Source: Chloroflexota bacterium | Lineage (GTDB): Bacteria > Chloroflexota > UBA11872 > UBA12225 > JAJDUF01 | Direction of reading: 5' to 3' | Assembly (NCBI GenBank): GCA_022826725.1 | Contig: JAJDUF010000016.1 | Coordinates: 372,001-436,000, forward strand | DNA: 64,000 bases | Shown here: positions 32,004 to 41,341 of the stretch, one piece after another | How the letters are laid out: each line of letters opens with the position of its first letter | Position numbering within the stretch: position 1 is the first letter of the stretch | Notes under the pieces: model-generated | Told to the model about the DNA's origin: nothing | The model's database searches: none | Seen by the model: only the letters and a program-made list of their open reading frames with translations | Position numbers and translations under genes: made by a program

Positions 32004-33551
32004 TCACCCGGCGCAGTCGCGCAACACCACCGCCGCGGCGTTGTGACCGGGAGCGCCGGTCACCTCCCCGCCGGGATGCGTCCCGGCTCCGCACAAGTAG
32101 AGGCCTTCAATCGGCGTGCGGTAATCCGCGTAGCCGGGCAGCGGCCGCTGGCTGAGGAACTGGCTCGGCACGATGTCGAGATGGCGGATGTTGCCGTCGG
32201 TCAGACCGACGCGCTGCTCCAGGTCCCAGGGCGTGAACAGCGACCAGTCCACGATAGCCTCGCGCAGGTTGGGCGCATAAGTGGCCAGCGTATCAATCAA
32301 GTGCTCGCCGACGGGCCGACGCAGCATCTCCCAGGTGCCGTCGCGCGGCTGTACCGGCGCATAGCTCACCCAGATAGACATGACGTGCTGGCCCGGCGGC
32401 GCGAGCGTCGGATCGTAGACGGTCGGGATTTGCACCTCCATCACCGGCGACCGCGACGGCCGGCCGCGCCGCGCGTCGTCCCAGCTGTGGGCAAAGTAGT
32501 CCGCCGAGGGACAAATCTTGATGTAGGCGAGGGCGCGCGGATCATAGTCGGGACCGAGGTAGCGCGAGAAGTCCGGCAGCTCACGCAAGGCGGCGTGAAA
32601 CTTCAGATAGGTGGCGCGAGTCTTCAGTTGCGCTACCTGCCGCCGGAAAGCACTATCCAAGTGCTCGGCGCCGACCAGCCGTAGGTACGTGCGCTTGGGG
32701 TCGGCATTGCTCAACACCGCCCGGCTGGCAATCACCTCGCCATCCGCCAGCTCCACGCCGCGCGCCGCCCCGCCCTCCACCAGCACCCGGCGCACGGACA
32801 CGCCCGTGCGGACGGCAGCCCCCGACTGCTCGGCAGACCGCAGTATCGCCTGTGTGATCGTGCCCATGCCGCCGCGCACTATCCCGCAGTCCTCCGGCCG
32901 CGAGTACATGTCACAGCGGATGTAGCTCTGGCAAAACGCACTGCCCACCGCGGCCGGATCGCCCACGTCGTGCGCCTGGATCGTCGCGCCCTGGAGCCAC
33001 GGGGACTCGAAATACGCCTGGACCAGGTCCGCCATGCTGCGGGTCAGCAGTGTCTCCAACACGTCCTCATCGCCGGTCCGCCGCGCCCGCGCCACCAGTT
33101 CCGAGAGCGAGGGCGGCGCCGTGAGGAAATAGGGATGGATCAGGCCGGCCGCCCGGCGCCAGAAATCGAGCCACCGCGGATAGGCCGCAGCATCATGCTT
33201 GGAGAGGCGCCGAATCTCCTCAACCGTCCGGTCCACGTCGTCCCAGAACACCAGCACGTTGCCGTCGGGATACGGCTGAATGCGCGCCGGTTCGAGCTGA
33301 TAGACCGCAAACCCGTGCTCGCGCAGGCGCAAGTCATCAATCACCTTGGCCTGCAAGAGATGGCAGATGTAGGCGCAGGAGGAGACGCGATAGCCCGGAA
33401 ACAGCTCCTCGGTCACACACGCCCCGCCCACCATCTCGCGCCGCTCCAGCACCAGCACCGACTGCCCGGCCTGCGCCAGATACGCCGCTGCAACCAGCCC
33501 ATTATGCCCACCACCAATAATGATGGCATCGTAATCCGTCATCGCACCCAT
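32004..33551 (-). CDS. CrtI/phytoene-desaturase-like NAD(P)/FAD oxidoreductase
   Basis: A 515-aa flavoprotein: FAD-binding YDAIIIGGGHNGLVAAAYLA, then VLVLERREMVGGACVTEELF, GGMGTITQAI, and the C-terminal FAD motif LYLCGAGTHPGGEVTGAPGH. This matches the phytoene desaturase/amine-oxidase branch with the N-terminal GGGHNGL typical of the pyridine nucleotide-disulfide oxidoreductase domain 2-like group, whose substrates are mostly unknown. No carotenoid genes lie nearby, so a carotenoid role is not supported. ATG 33551 follows GGGAGGGG; ATG 33542 is an alternative. Confidence 0.85.
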   Translation of the reverse strand: MGAMTDYDAIIIGGGHNGLVAAAYLAQAGQSVLVLERREMVGGACVTEELFPGYRVSSCAYICHLLQAKVIDDLRLREHGFAVYQLEPARIQPYPDGNVLVFWDDVDRTVEEIRRLSKHDAAAYPRWLDFWRRAAGLIHPYFLTAPPSLSELVARARRTGDEDVLETLLTRSMADLVQAYFESPWLQGATIQAHDVGDPAAVGSAFCQSYIRCDMYSRPEDCGIVRGGMGTITQAILRSAEQSGAAVRTGVSVRRVLVEGGAARGVELADGEVIASRAVLSNADPKRTYLRLVGAEHLDSAFRRQVAQLKTRATYLKFHAALRELPDFSRYLGPDYDPRALAYIKICPSADYFAHSWDDARRGRPSRSPVMEVQIPTVYDPTLAPPGQHVMSIWVSYAPVQPRDGTWEMLRRPVGEHLIDTLATYAPNLREAIVDWSLFTPWDLEQRVGLTDGNIRHLDIVPSQFLSQRPLPGYADYRTPIEGLYLCGAGTHPGGEVTGAPGHNAAAVVLRDCAG

Positions 33552-33677
33552 CACCCCTCCCCTCGACACCATTGGCTGTCAACTCCCGGTAGCCTCGCAG
33601 CGAAGATACTAACGCACACCCGGCCTATGCGGCGATGCCGATGAAACGATGGTATATTCAGGGGTGGAGGAGCCTCG

Positions 33678-34046
33678 ATGAGCACGGTGGTCAGCGAGCT
33701 TGCGGAATTACCCGCGCCGCAGCTTACCCCGGAGGTCCAGGCGTATCTCGACGGTGATGCGGCCATCGTGTATGAGGCAATCCTGCGCCTGTCACTGCTT
33801 CAGGCGCACCGCATGGGTGTAGACATCCAGGGCGTGAGGGTCTTCAGGAAGCATAGTTGGGAAGAGGACTTCAGCGATACCGTCGTGCAATTCTTTGTAG
33901 ACACGGATTTCGCGCGGAGTCTGGCCCTCTGGGACGCCATTGGCGACGCTCTAGGACGCTGGCAGGCGCAGCAGCCCCAGCGCCTACGCAAGATACTGGC
34001 CGAGGATTTCACCGTTTTCGTAGAGGCTCATGCAGACACCGCTTGA
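33678..34046 (+). CDS. Hypothetical protein (122 aa)
   Basis: A soluble, acidic 122-aa protein with GGAGG at proper distance from the ATG. It reads LTPEVQAYLDGDAAIVYEAI, a basic insert VRVFRKHSWEEDF and VVQFFVDTDFARSLALWDAI, ending in an amphipathic helix. No family recognised. It lies between the CrtI-like gene (divergent) and the PPOX gene. Confidence 0.6.
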   Translation: MSTVVSELAELPAPQLTPEVQAYLDGDAAIVYEAILRLSLLQAHRMGVDIQGVRVFRKHSWEEDFSDTVVQFFVDTDFARSLALWDAIGDALGRWQAQQPQRLRKILAEDFTVFVEAHADTA

Positions 34047-34092
34047 TCCGCGCGCGTTCCTAGATAACGAGTAACGGGATGCAGGCGGCTCA

Positions 34093-34180
34093 TTCCCTCC
34101 CCCGTCGGGACGGGGGAGGGCTAGGGTGGGGGCCAGCCCCCCATGCCCCCCGTCCCGGCGAAAGCCGGAATGACGCAATG
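34093..34180. repeat. Composite palindromic repeat upstream of PPOX gene
   Basis: 34093-34132 carries CCCTCCCCCG-loop-CGGGGGAGGG plus GGTGGGGG; 34149-34180 is an inverted, divergent copy of the dRS3-like unit (CCCGGCGAAAGCCGGAATGA). The pair joins two repeat families in one intergenic space. Confidence 0.75.
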
Positions 34181-34202
34181 AAGATGTTCACAGGAGGCAC
34201 CC

Positions 34203-34613
34203 ATGACAGCAGAGCGCAAGGCGCAGCCAATACCGGAGCAGTATCTCGATCTGTTTGAGAAGCCGAGCCTGGGCTTCCTCGCCACGCTCATGCCCGACGG
34301 CTCGCCACAAGTCACGCCCCTCTGGGCCAGCTACGACGGCGTGTACGTCTGGGTCAACTCGGCCCAGGGGCGCCAAAAAGACCTCAATATGCGCGCACGT
34401 CCGCGCGTGGCCATCTGCATGATTGACCCGGACAACACGGGCCGCTACCTGTCCATCCGCGGCCCGGTCACGGAGATCACCAGCGAGGGCGCCGTCGCGC
34501 ACGGAGCCGCCCTCGCCAAGCGCTACTCCGGCAGCGACAACTACACCGTCCCCCCCGGCGTCACCCGCGTCATCTACAAGATTCGCCCCGACCGCGTCCA
34601 CGGCATGGGCTGA
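34203..34613 (+). CDS. PPOX-class F420/FMN-dependent oxidoreductase
   Basis: A 136-aa split-barrel flavoprotein of the pyridoxamine-phosphate-oxidase superfamily. LGFLATLMPDGSPQVTPLWA, then GVYVWVNSAQGRQKDLNMRA and RVAICMIDPDNTGRYLSIRG are the standard text of the 'PPOX class F420-dependent' group. Such enzymes reduce small substrates with F420 or FMN. The CACAGGAGGC site precedes the ATG. Its exact cofactor and substrate are not readable from the sequence. Confidence 0.85.
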   Translation: MTAERKAQPIPEQYLDLFEKPSLGFLATLMPDGSPQVTPLWASYDGVYVWVNSAQGRQKDLNMRARPRVAICMIDPDNTGRYLSIRGPVTEITSEGAVAHGAALAKRYSGSDNYTVPPGVTRVIYKIRPDRVHGMG

Positions 34614-34620
34614 CACGGCG

Positions 34621-34720
34621 ATAGGGAGTCACCGGCCCCCCTATGGTCCCCCCGTTGCGACGGGTGGACGGTCTATTCCCTCCCCTGGAGCTTGCTCCGG
34701 GGGAGGGCCAGGGTGGGGGC
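34621..34720. terminator. GC-rich hairpin repeat between convergent genes
   Basis: GGCCCCCCTATGGTCCCCCCG..CGGG..GGACGG followed by TCCCTCCCCTGGAGCTTGCT and CCGGGGGAGGG. It fills the space between the PPOX stop (34613) and the aminotransferase stop (34732), and is a near copy of the block at 18330-18425 in the same convergent setting. Confidence 0.55.
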
Positions 34721-34731
34721 TACGACTCCCC

Positions 34732-36090
34732 TCACAGCCCCCCACACGCCGCGTCAATGCGCTCCAGCGCCTCGTCCAGGCCGGCGGATCCGTGCGCGGC
34801 CGAGAAGCCGTGGTGTCCCACCACCACGTCGTAGGTGTGGAAGTACACCCCCTCTGCAAAGCACGCCCGCACAAAGCGTTTGAGCAGCGCCGAGTCGTGG
34901 CCCACGATGTCTTGGTAGACGTTGACCGGCCGGTCCGGGTCCAGACCGAAATAGAGGCCAAAGCGCGGCCCCAACCCCTGCACGCGGCAGGGGATGCCGT
35001 GACGAGCAAAGATGTCGTACAGCCCGCCATAGAAGCGGTCGGCGTGTGCCACGATGCCGGTCGGCCCGTCGTAGAAGTCGGGTGCCGTCAGCTCGTCCAA
35101 GGTCGCCAGAGCCGCCAGCACGCCAAAGAGATGCCCGGAGTAGGTGCCGCTATGCGCCGCCGAGCCGAGCGGACTCAACGTCTCCATGATCGCCCGCCGC
35201 CCGGCGATCACCGCCAGCGGCACCCCGTTGGCAACCGCCTTGCCCAGCAGCGCCACGTCCGGCGTCACGCCGTAATACCCCTGCCCGCACGAAACCCCGG
35301 TGCGGAAGCCGGATAGCACCTCGTCGAAGATCAGCACCGTCCCGTGCGCGGCCGTAATCCTGCGTACCGCCCGCAGATAGTCGCTGTCCGCCACCAGGCA
35401 CCCGGCGTTGTAGTTGATCGGCTCCATGATGACCGCCGCCAGGTCGTCACCGTGCTCGGCAAAGGCCCGCTCGACGGCCGCCAGGTCATTCCACGGCACC
35501 ACGACGACCAGATCGGCAAACGCCTCCGGAATACCGCCCGAATCGATAGTCGGCGGGAGCAGCTGTCCCGGCGCCGGCGGGCGTGCCGGCGGGTGCGTGC
35601 TGTAGAGCACGTGCTCGTGCAGGCCGTGAAAGTGCCCCTCGAACTTCAGCAGCTTGGCACGGCCGGTGTGAGCGCGGGCCAGCCGAACCGCAGCCATCGT
35701 CGCCTCCGACCCGGAGTTCGCAAACCGCACCTGTTCCGCGCACGGGATCAGCTCCACCAGCCGCGCCGCCAGCCGCTGCTGATACACGGTCTCCGGGCCG
35801 AGCACCACCCCCATATCCAGCGCCTGCTCGATGGCCGCCCGCACCGCCGGGTGGTTGTGACCCAAGATGGTCGCGCCATACCCGGTATGGAAGTCGAGAT
35901 ACCGCCGTCCGTCGGTCGCAATCAACCGCGCCCCGTCGCCGCCGGCGGCCAGCAAGGGATGGTCCAGCGCCGGATTGACTCGCGCCGACCCCGACACGCC
36001 ACCGACCAGCACCCGCGCCGCCGCTCGAAAGTGGTCCGCCGCCGTCCTCGTCCCGCGCTCAGGAGCCGCCGTCTCGGTTACGGTCGCCAT
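34732..36090 (-). CDS. Glutamate-1-semialdehyde-2,1-aminomutase-like class III aminotransferase
   Basis: A 452-aa fold-type I PLP enzyme. Family text: YLDFHTGYGATILGHNHPAV, RFANSGSEATMAAVRLARAH, LKFEGHFHG, LIFDEVLSGFRTG, and the PLP lysine in LLGKAVANGVPLAVI, then GSAAHSGTYSGHLF. It is close to HemL in form, but the setting (M81 protein, no heme genes) suggests a catabolic aminotransferase or aminomutase rather than 5-aminolevulinate synthesis. ATG 36090 follows GGAGAGAGGACG. Substrate unknown. Confidence 0.85.
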   Translation of the reverse strand: MATVTETAAPERGTRTAADHFRAAARVLVGGVSGSARVNPALDHPLLAAGGDGARLIATDGRRYLDFHTGYGATILGHNHPAVRAAIEQALDMGVVLGPETVYQQRLAARLVELIPCAEQVRFANSGSEATMAAVRLARAHTGRAKLLKFEGHFHGLHEHVLYSTHPPARPPAPGQLLPPTIDSGGIPEAFADLVVVVPWNDLAAVERAFAEHGDDLAAVIMEPINYNAGCLVADSDYLRAVRRITAAHGTVLIFDEVLSGFRTGVSCGQGYYGVTPDVALLGKAVANGVPLAVIAGRRAIMETLSPLGSAAHSGTYSGHLFGVLAALATLDELTAPDFYDGPTGIVAHADRFYGGLYDIFARHGIPCRVQGLGPRFGLYFGLDPDRPVNVYQDIVGHDSALLKRFVRACFAEGVYFHTYDVVVGHHGFSAAHGSAGLDEALERIDAACGGL

Positions 36091-36111
36091 CGTCCTCTCT
36101 CCTTCATACCT

Positions 36112-36240
36112 ACCCCCAAACCCCCTCCCTAAAGGGAAGGGGCTAACGGTCGCCATGCGGACCGCTTTTCCTAGCGGGCAGCGGCAACCGGTCGCCGTCC
36201 AGACTCCCCTTCCCTGGAGGGAAGGGGCCGGGGGTTAGGT
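36112..36240. repeat. Paired palindromic repeats and short tandem motifs
   Basis: Two copies of the CTTCCCT-stem repeat: 36112-36146 (reverse sense, CTCCCTAAAGGGAAGGGG) and 36204-36240 (CCCCTTCCCTGGAGGGAAGG, then GGCCGGGGGTTAGG). The second is the intact counterpart of the host repeat interrupted at 17591-17681. Short tandem ACTGACCACT motifs follow at 36243-36275. Confidence 0.8.
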
Positions 36241-36390
36241 CCTACTGACCACTGACCACTAGCCACTGACCACTGCCATGGCCTTGACAGACCTCCGCCC
36301 GGCTTCTACCGTCCTCTCTGCCGACACTGCACTCTACCGCGTCTCGGCCCAGACGCCAACTCCACCGGCGCGGCCAGGGAGAAAGCTGCC

Positions 36391-37938
36391 ATGCGTATCG
36401 CCATCGGCGCCTTCATGTACGAGGCAAACAGTTTTTCGCCCGTGCAGACCACCCTTGACGACTTCGCGGCCGGCACCCTCGTCCGCGGCCCGACCATGCT
36501 CGACCACTTCCGCGATACCAATACCGAAGTAGCCGGCTTCCTGCACTCTTGCGCCACCCTACCGGATGCCGAGATCGTCCCCCTCCTCGCGGCCGATGCC
36601 AACCCGGCGGGACTGGTCCAGGCCGCGACCTACGCTACCCTGCGCGACGAGCTACTCGACCGCCTCGCACGGGCCCAGCGCGCCGGGCCGCTCGACGTGG
36701 TCCTGCTGGCGCTCCACGGCGCAATGGTCGCCGAAGGCGAGGACGACCCCGAAGGCGCCGTCTTGTCGGCTGTGCGCGACATCGTCGGCCCGTCCGCGCC
36801 CATCGCCGCCTCGCTCGACCTACACGCCAACGTCACTGCCCGCATGGCCGCCGCAGCGGACGTGCTCGTCGGCTACCGGACGTACCCACACGTGGATCAG
36901 CGCCGCACCGGCGAGCGGGCAGCGGCGCCGGCCCTGGCCGCGGCCCAAGGCGGCCCACGCCCGCGGACCGTCGTGCAGAAAGTCCCGCTCATCGTGCCGG
37001 CCGAGACGATGCAGACCACCCACGGCCCCATGCACGAGGTGCGCGCCGAGGCCGACTGGCTCGAAGCCGAGGGCGCCGTACTCGCCGTCTCCGTCTTCGG
37101 GATGCAACCCTGGCTCGACCTCCCGGAGGCCGGGGGCAGTATCGTCGTCGTCGGCACGGACCCTGACGAAGCCCGCGCACACGCCCGGCGGCTGGCCCGC
37201 CAGTTCTGGCAGCGACGGAAGGCGTTTGACGTGCCCCTCGTCGCTCCCGACGTAGCCGTGCAGCGGGCGTTGGCGGCCGAGCAGGGGCCGGTCCTGCTCG
37301 TAGACTCGGCCGACGCCACCTCCGCCGGCTCGCCGGGCGACTCCGTCGCCGTCTTGCAGGCACTCCTCGACGCCGGCTGCGGCCACCCGGACGGCGCTGC
37401 GGGCCTCTGCCTCGTGCCGCTCGTGGACCCGCCGGCAGCCGCAGCGGCCCACGCGGCCGGTGCCGGCGAGACGCTCACCCTGTCGGTGGGCGGCACCCTG
37501 GACCCGTCGCACAGCCCGTCGGTCGCGGTCACTGGGTGCGTCGAGCGCCTGACCGACGGCCGCGTGCTACGCAAAGGCCCCGCCTATACGGGAATGACGA
37601 TGGACGCCGGACCGACCGCCGTCCTCGCCATCGGCGCCATCCGCCTGCTGCTCATGAGCCGCACCATCCCCACCAGCGACCCGGAAATCTACCGCGCGGC
37701 CGGGCTGGAGCCGGCCTCGGCGCGTATCGTCGTGGTCAAATCACCCAACCTCTTCCGCGCCGCCTACGGACCGTTTGCCCAGGACATCATCCTGCTCGAT
37801 ACACCCGGCGTGAGCAGCCCCAACCTCCACCGCTTCAACTGGCAACGCATCGGCCGCCCAATCTACCCCCTCGACGACTTCACCTGGAACCCCACCGACC
37901 CACCCCGCACTAGGGATGGCTACAATACCAAGAGGTGA
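36391..37938 (+). CDS. M81-family metallopeptidase-like protein (MlrC/microcystinase C-type)
   Basis: A 515-aa MlrC-type protein with both family halves: N-terminal domain (1-295) with RIAIGAFMYEANSFSP, DVVLLALHGAMVAEGEDDPE, AASLDLHANVTARMA, and YRTYPHVDQRRTGERAA (metal-site residues), and C-terminal domain (300-500) with VLLVDSADATSAGSPGDSVA and VVVKSPNLFRAAYGPF. MlrC cleaves linear peptides from microcystin, but most family members have unknown amide substrates. GGGAGAAAG precedes the ATG. It runs divergently from the aminotransferase and may belong to the same catabolic set. Confidence 0.88.
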   Translation: MRIAIGAFMYEANSFSPVQTTLDDFAAGTLVRGPTMLDHFRDTNTEVAGFLHSCATLPDAEIVPLLAADANPAGLVQAATYATLRDELLDRLARAQRAGPLDVVLLALHGAMVAEGEDDPEGAVLSAVRDIVGPSAPIAASLDLHANVTARMAAAADVLVGYRTYPHVDQRRTGERAAAPALAAAQGGPRPRTVVQKVPLIVPAETMQTTHGPMHEVRAEADWLEAEGAVLAVSVFGMQPWLDLPEAGGSIVVVGTDPDEARAHARRLARQFWQRRKAFDVPLVAPDVAVQRALAAEQGPVLLVDSADATSAGSPGDSVAVLQALLDAGCGHPDGAAGLCLVPLVDPPAAAAAHAAGAGETLTLSVGGTLDPSHSPSVAVTGCVERLTDGRVLRKGPAYTGMTMDAGPTAVLAIGAIRLLLMSRTIPTSDPEIYRAAGLEPASARIVVVKSPNLFRAAYGPFAQDIILLDTPGVSSPNLHRFNWQRIGRPIYPLDDFTWNPTDPPRTRDGYNTKR

Positions 37939-38266
37939 GATTCACTTCTAGGGAAAGTTACCCAAAGCAGACATCCATTATTTCAGGCCGCAGCGGTGCG
38001 GTCGGCACCTCCGCACGTTTTCTGCTCAACCCCTGCTGAACCCTACCGTCTGAGTCGCGTGCAGTATTCATGTGGTCTTTGCCCAGAGGCTAGGTATATA
38101 CTATACTGGAAGCATGGTGATGAGTGATGATCTGACGCTAATCGGGTTCTTCCAGCGGTATCTGAACCATGCGTCAGCGAAAGCCTGATTCGTAAGCAGA
38201 CGTTGGCCGAACGGCACCACCTAGCCATACTGCGATGGCACGTTCATTGAGAAGGATGAGTGAAAT
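37939..38266. other. AT-richer intergenic stretch before the HNH gene
   Basis: About 330 bp, clearly lower in GC than the surroundings. Only a 24-codon ORF (38114-38188, MVMSDDLTLIGFFQRYLNHA) is seen and is not convincing. No repeats of the local families occur here. It forms the left flank of a probable acquired segment ending near 38970. Confidence 0.5.
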
Positions 38267-38731
38267 ATGTCAAGGAGGACAGATCTGGTGGGGGCCATTC
38301 CATCTGGGATGTCGTTGGCCCAGAAGATATACATGATGTACGGATACGACGCATCCGCGAGGATCGTGTGTGAGTTTGAGCCTTGCCCTGTGGAAGCTTC
38401 CTTGCCTGATGCAGTGGCTAGCATGAGTATAGATCACATAGTGCCGCGCAGCAAAGGAGGAGAAGACATCTGGCAGAATGTTCAGATACTCTGCAACAGA
38501 TGTAACAGACTCAAAGACAACGGAACTATGCAAGACTTGAGGGGTAGGTTTTACAGTAGCAGGACCCAAAGTGTGGATAGGCCGATTGATCGTCCCATGC
38601 AGATAACTATACGAGCACAAGACGGGAAGAGTGTCACTTTTGTAACATTGCCCTACAAGACGGACGAAGATGGAAACCCGCTATACGGAGTCGAGACTAC
38701 AGGCCTCATCCCGGTTGAGGAAGGAAAATGA
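38267..38731 (+). CDS. HNH endonuclease
   Basis: A 154-aa protein with an HNH nuclease core: first zinc-knuckle cysteines in RIVCEFEPCPVE, the catalytic SIDHIVPRSKGGEDIWQNVQ, and the second pair in ILCNRCNRLKDNG. The C-terminal 70 residues are less conserved. HNH proteins cut DNA in restriction, homing or phage-defence settings. Base composition and codon use are far less GC-rich than the window average, pointing to horizontal transfer. AAGGATGAG precedes the ATG. No methyltransferase or phage gene is adjacent. Confidence 0.85.
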   Translation: MSRRTDLVGAIPSGMSLAQKIYMMYGYDASARIVCEFEPCPVEASLPDAVASMSIDHIVPRSKGGEDIWQNVQILCNRCNRLKDNGTMQDLRGRFYSSRTQSVDRPIDRPMQITIRAQDGKSVTFVTLPYKTDEDGNPLYGVETTGLIPVEEGK

Positions 38732-38974
38732 ATAGGATACATGTTCTATTCTTCCGATCCATTTACTTTGGGTAACGGGTCCCCTAAGTTCGCCACGCAC
38801 CCCGGCTCCGGTGACCACGCAGACACGCCCTGCGCCGGATCAACAGCTTCACGGCAAAGGGCCGTATTCAGATGAGGGGCGGCGTACCAAGCTGGTCGCT
38901 GTTAGCTAGGCAACCGGTTTGGCCCCCGCTCCGTAGGCAGCGCAACACGAGTTTGAGAATACCTGCCGGTAGGT

Positions 38975-40189
38975 TCAATCCTCTTCCCGGAACAGGTACG
39001 TGACCCGGCGCCAGTCCAGGACGATCAGCGCACCCGCCAGACCTAGATAGGCGTAGGTAAACCACAGGCGCTGTTCCGCCTCGGGGAAGAACAGGTGGGC
39101 GACGAACAGCGCCAGCAACACCACGCCAGCGCGCCAGTCCAACGTTCGCCGGGCAATCAATACCAGGCCGAACAGGGCAACTGCCGCGGTCAGCAGGAAC
39201 TCCACGGCCTGCCTGGTATCCAGCGGGAAGGTGAGAATCTCCCCCGCCGACAGGCTGAAGATGACCACCATGCTGCCGATCAGCAAGGTGAACTTGTTGA
39301 CCTCGGAGGCGATGAGCACGGTAAGGCCGGCCGCAGCATTCCCTCGCAGAGCGAACAGGACCGCCACCGCAACCTCCGGGAGTTCTGATGCCAGCGGTGC
39401 AATCCACTGGATCAGGACGAATTCATCAATCCCCCAGTGCTGTCCCGTTTCGATCAGGCTTTCGACAAAAGGCTCCGCGGCTACGAGTATGACGACCGTG
39501 GCGTAGATAAATAACAGCGCGACAGCCGTTCGCCTCCACTGCACCGGCAACGATCCCAGCCAAGCCGGAATCCCGGTCAGCTCCGGCTCCTCCCCTCCGC
39601 TCCTCGACCCTACCCACAGATAGGCCACATACAGGCCAATCAGGACTGCGCCCATCAGTAGGTGAATCCCCTCGAGAAAGAAGATGGCGAAAGTCAGGAG
39701 AGTTGCGACCGCCAGGAAGGTCATTTCCGCGCCTAATCTGCCGCGAAGGTCAAGGACTTGCCTCCGTCTCAGCCAGAAGATGAGGATGACGACGGACCAG
39801 CCAAAGCCAATGAGCAGCCGGTTAGCACCGGATACATTGGCTGCCACCCTGCGGGTCTCCTCCGTTGCGACCCGTGTTGCGGCGTCGAACGAAGCGCCGG
39901 CATCCCAGGCGAGCACGGCTTCGATGGCGTACTCAGGCAGGACCGTCAACAAGGCCAGAATCGCAATGGCCAAAGACGCCGAGATGTCTAGCTCGGCAAC
40001 CTCGGCGGCCCAGGACAGGACGAACGCGCCGGCCAGGATGGCCCCTCCGTAGACACAGGTCGAGGTCAGAGGGTGAGGGTCCAGGCCCGACAAGAACAGC
40101 ACAATGCCGGGTAACCCCAGCAAGACTACTCCCGAGAAGATGAGCCGGTTTCGGTGCGCGCTGGACGAACCTCCCAAAGAAACCTCCAC
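38975..40189 (-). CDS. Sodium/calcium-exchanger-family membrane protein
   Basis: A 404-aa protein with about 10-11 hydrophobic segments. Two family alpha repeats are visible: LALLTVLPEYAIEAVLAWDA with later SGANRLLIGFGW, and IQWIAPLASELPEVAVAVLF with IASEVNKFTLLIGSMVV. The acidic residues in LPEY and LPEV correspond to ion-binding positions of the CaCA superfamily. It probably exchanges a cation for Na+ or H+ across the inner membrane. The ion is not certain. Confidence 0.8.
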   Translation of the reverse strand: MEVSLGGSSSAHRNRLIFSGVVLLGLPGIVLFLSGLDPHPLTSTCVYGGAILAGAFVLSWAAEVAELDISASLAIAILALLTVLPEYAIEAVLAWDAGASFDAATRVATEETRRVAANVSGANRLLIGFGWSVVILIFWLRRRQVLDLRGRLGAEMTFLAVATLLTFAIFFLEGIHLLMGAVLIGLYVAYLWVGSRSGGEEPELTGIPAWLGSLPVQWRRTAVALLFIYATVVILVAAEPFVESLIETGQHWGIDEFVLIQWIAPLASELPEVAVAVLFALRGNAAAGLTVLIASEVNKFTLLIGSMVVIFSLSAGEILTFPLDTRQAVEFLLTAAVALFGLVLIARRTLDWRAGVVLLALFVAHLFFPEAEQRLWFTYAYLGLAGALIVLDWRRVTYLFREED

Positions 40190-40443
40190 TTCTCAAAGAT
40201 CGGGCTAACGCAGCGTAGCAGGAATGATCTGCCCCGGCCCTTGTATCACTCAGCGTTCCACACTACCACCACGCGCCTCCACAGTGAGGCCACACCGTTC
40301 CGCAGCAGGTTCAAGGTGCAAAACATTCAACGGCATCGCGCCGTCCAGTGCTGGCCGCCCCTACAAGGAGTATGGAGACACGGCCAGCGTAAGCCCCCCC
40401 AGTTGTCGGCGACCTGTCAAGCAGCGGTCGAAGAACTGATCAT

Positions 40444-40483
40444 CCCCCTCTCCAAATGTTGGAGAGGGGGCCGGGGGGTGAGG
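40444..40483. repeat. Palindromic repeat, CCCCTCTCC family
   Basis: Nearly identical to 10745-10784: CCCCCTCTCCAAATGTTGGA, GAGGGGGCCGGGGGGTGAGG. It is an uninterrupted copy, useful as the empty-site reference for the nested 55-bp element. Confidence 0.9.
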
Positions 40484-40626
40484 TCTGCCCATTCCCCCCG
40501 TTGTCTTTCCCCTCCCCCCGCCACTGTGTACCCCCTGACGGGGATTGGCAGCTGCAAGTCCCTCCTGGAGCACCGGGCACCGCCCGGCAGGGATCCACTC
40601 GCATTATCATGCTAGTCAACGACGGT

Positions 40627-40985
40627 GGCACCGCCACCCAGCCGAGGGCACCGGGTCATGAGCGACCCCGCGCCGCCCTGCGCGCGGCGCGGCATGGCCG
40701 CCTGAGTGCCGCTTCTACGGCACCGGGTGCTGACGTACCCCCGGCCACTCCGGCCGGGGCGCCGGGTCAGTACTGTCTGAGTGCCGCCCCGAGGGCACCG
40801 GGTCATGGCCGGCCCCTCGCCATCACGGCGGGAGTGCCAGGCCATGACCGTCTGAGTGCCGCCCCGCGCGCACCGGCTGCTGACGCGGCCCCGGTCACTC
40901 CGGCCGAGACGCCAAGTCAGCACCGTCCGAGTGCCGCACCCATCGCCACCGTATCCTTGCCGGCCGGCCAACACCGGCTGCGCCA
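40627..40985. repeat. 75-bp tandem repeat array
   Basis: The landmark CTGAGTGCCGC recurs at 40702, 40777 and 40852 and as CCGAGTGCCGC at 40927, spacing exactly 75 bp each time, with a degenerate unit before it from 40627. Units share GCACCGGGT and TCACTCCGGCCG-like sub-motifs. 75 bp equals 25 codons, so reading frames stay open on both strands. Confidence 0.85.
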
Positions 40986-41115
40986 GGAGGACTTGCCCCG
41001 CGTCCCTGCCAATCCCCGCACCCTAACTTACTCGCCTGCCCACCAAGACACTATCCACGCCCACGCCCGGTACCGCCGCGCTACCAGGTACACACAATCC
41101 CGCGCAAGCAACAAT

Positions 41116-41155
41116 CCCCCCCTCTCCACCATGTGGAGAGGGGCCGGGGGTGAGG
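41116..41155. repeat. Palindromic repeat, CCCCTCTCC family
   Basis: CCCCCCCTCTCCACCATGTG followed by GAGAGGGGCCGGGGGTGAGG; an uninterrupted copy. Confidence 0.85.
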
Positions 41156-41341
41156 CCCGCCGTCCCTCCCCACTGTCGAGCGGGAGACCACAAACCACCC
41201 ACCAAGCACATCCTGCCATCCAAGTACCGCCCCACCCGCGGCCTTGCTCCACCGCGGCCACGGGCCTCTCCCATCACCACCCCTCCCGCGCCCCGCCTTC
41301 CTTAGCCCAGCCGCCGAAAACCTACCCGTGCCAGACCTTTC

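Noticed and set aside
32004-33551. Assignment as phytoene desaturase for carotenoid synthesis
   Set aside because: Only the flavin fold is supported; no crtB, crtE or related genes occur nearby.
38114-38188. 24-codon ORF before the HNH gene
   Set aside because: Too short, no homology recognised and no downstream coupling.
40627-40985. 75-bp array considered as a CRISPR array
   Set aside because: The whole unit repeats without unique spacers between conserved repeats, the period is too regular and no cas gene is near.
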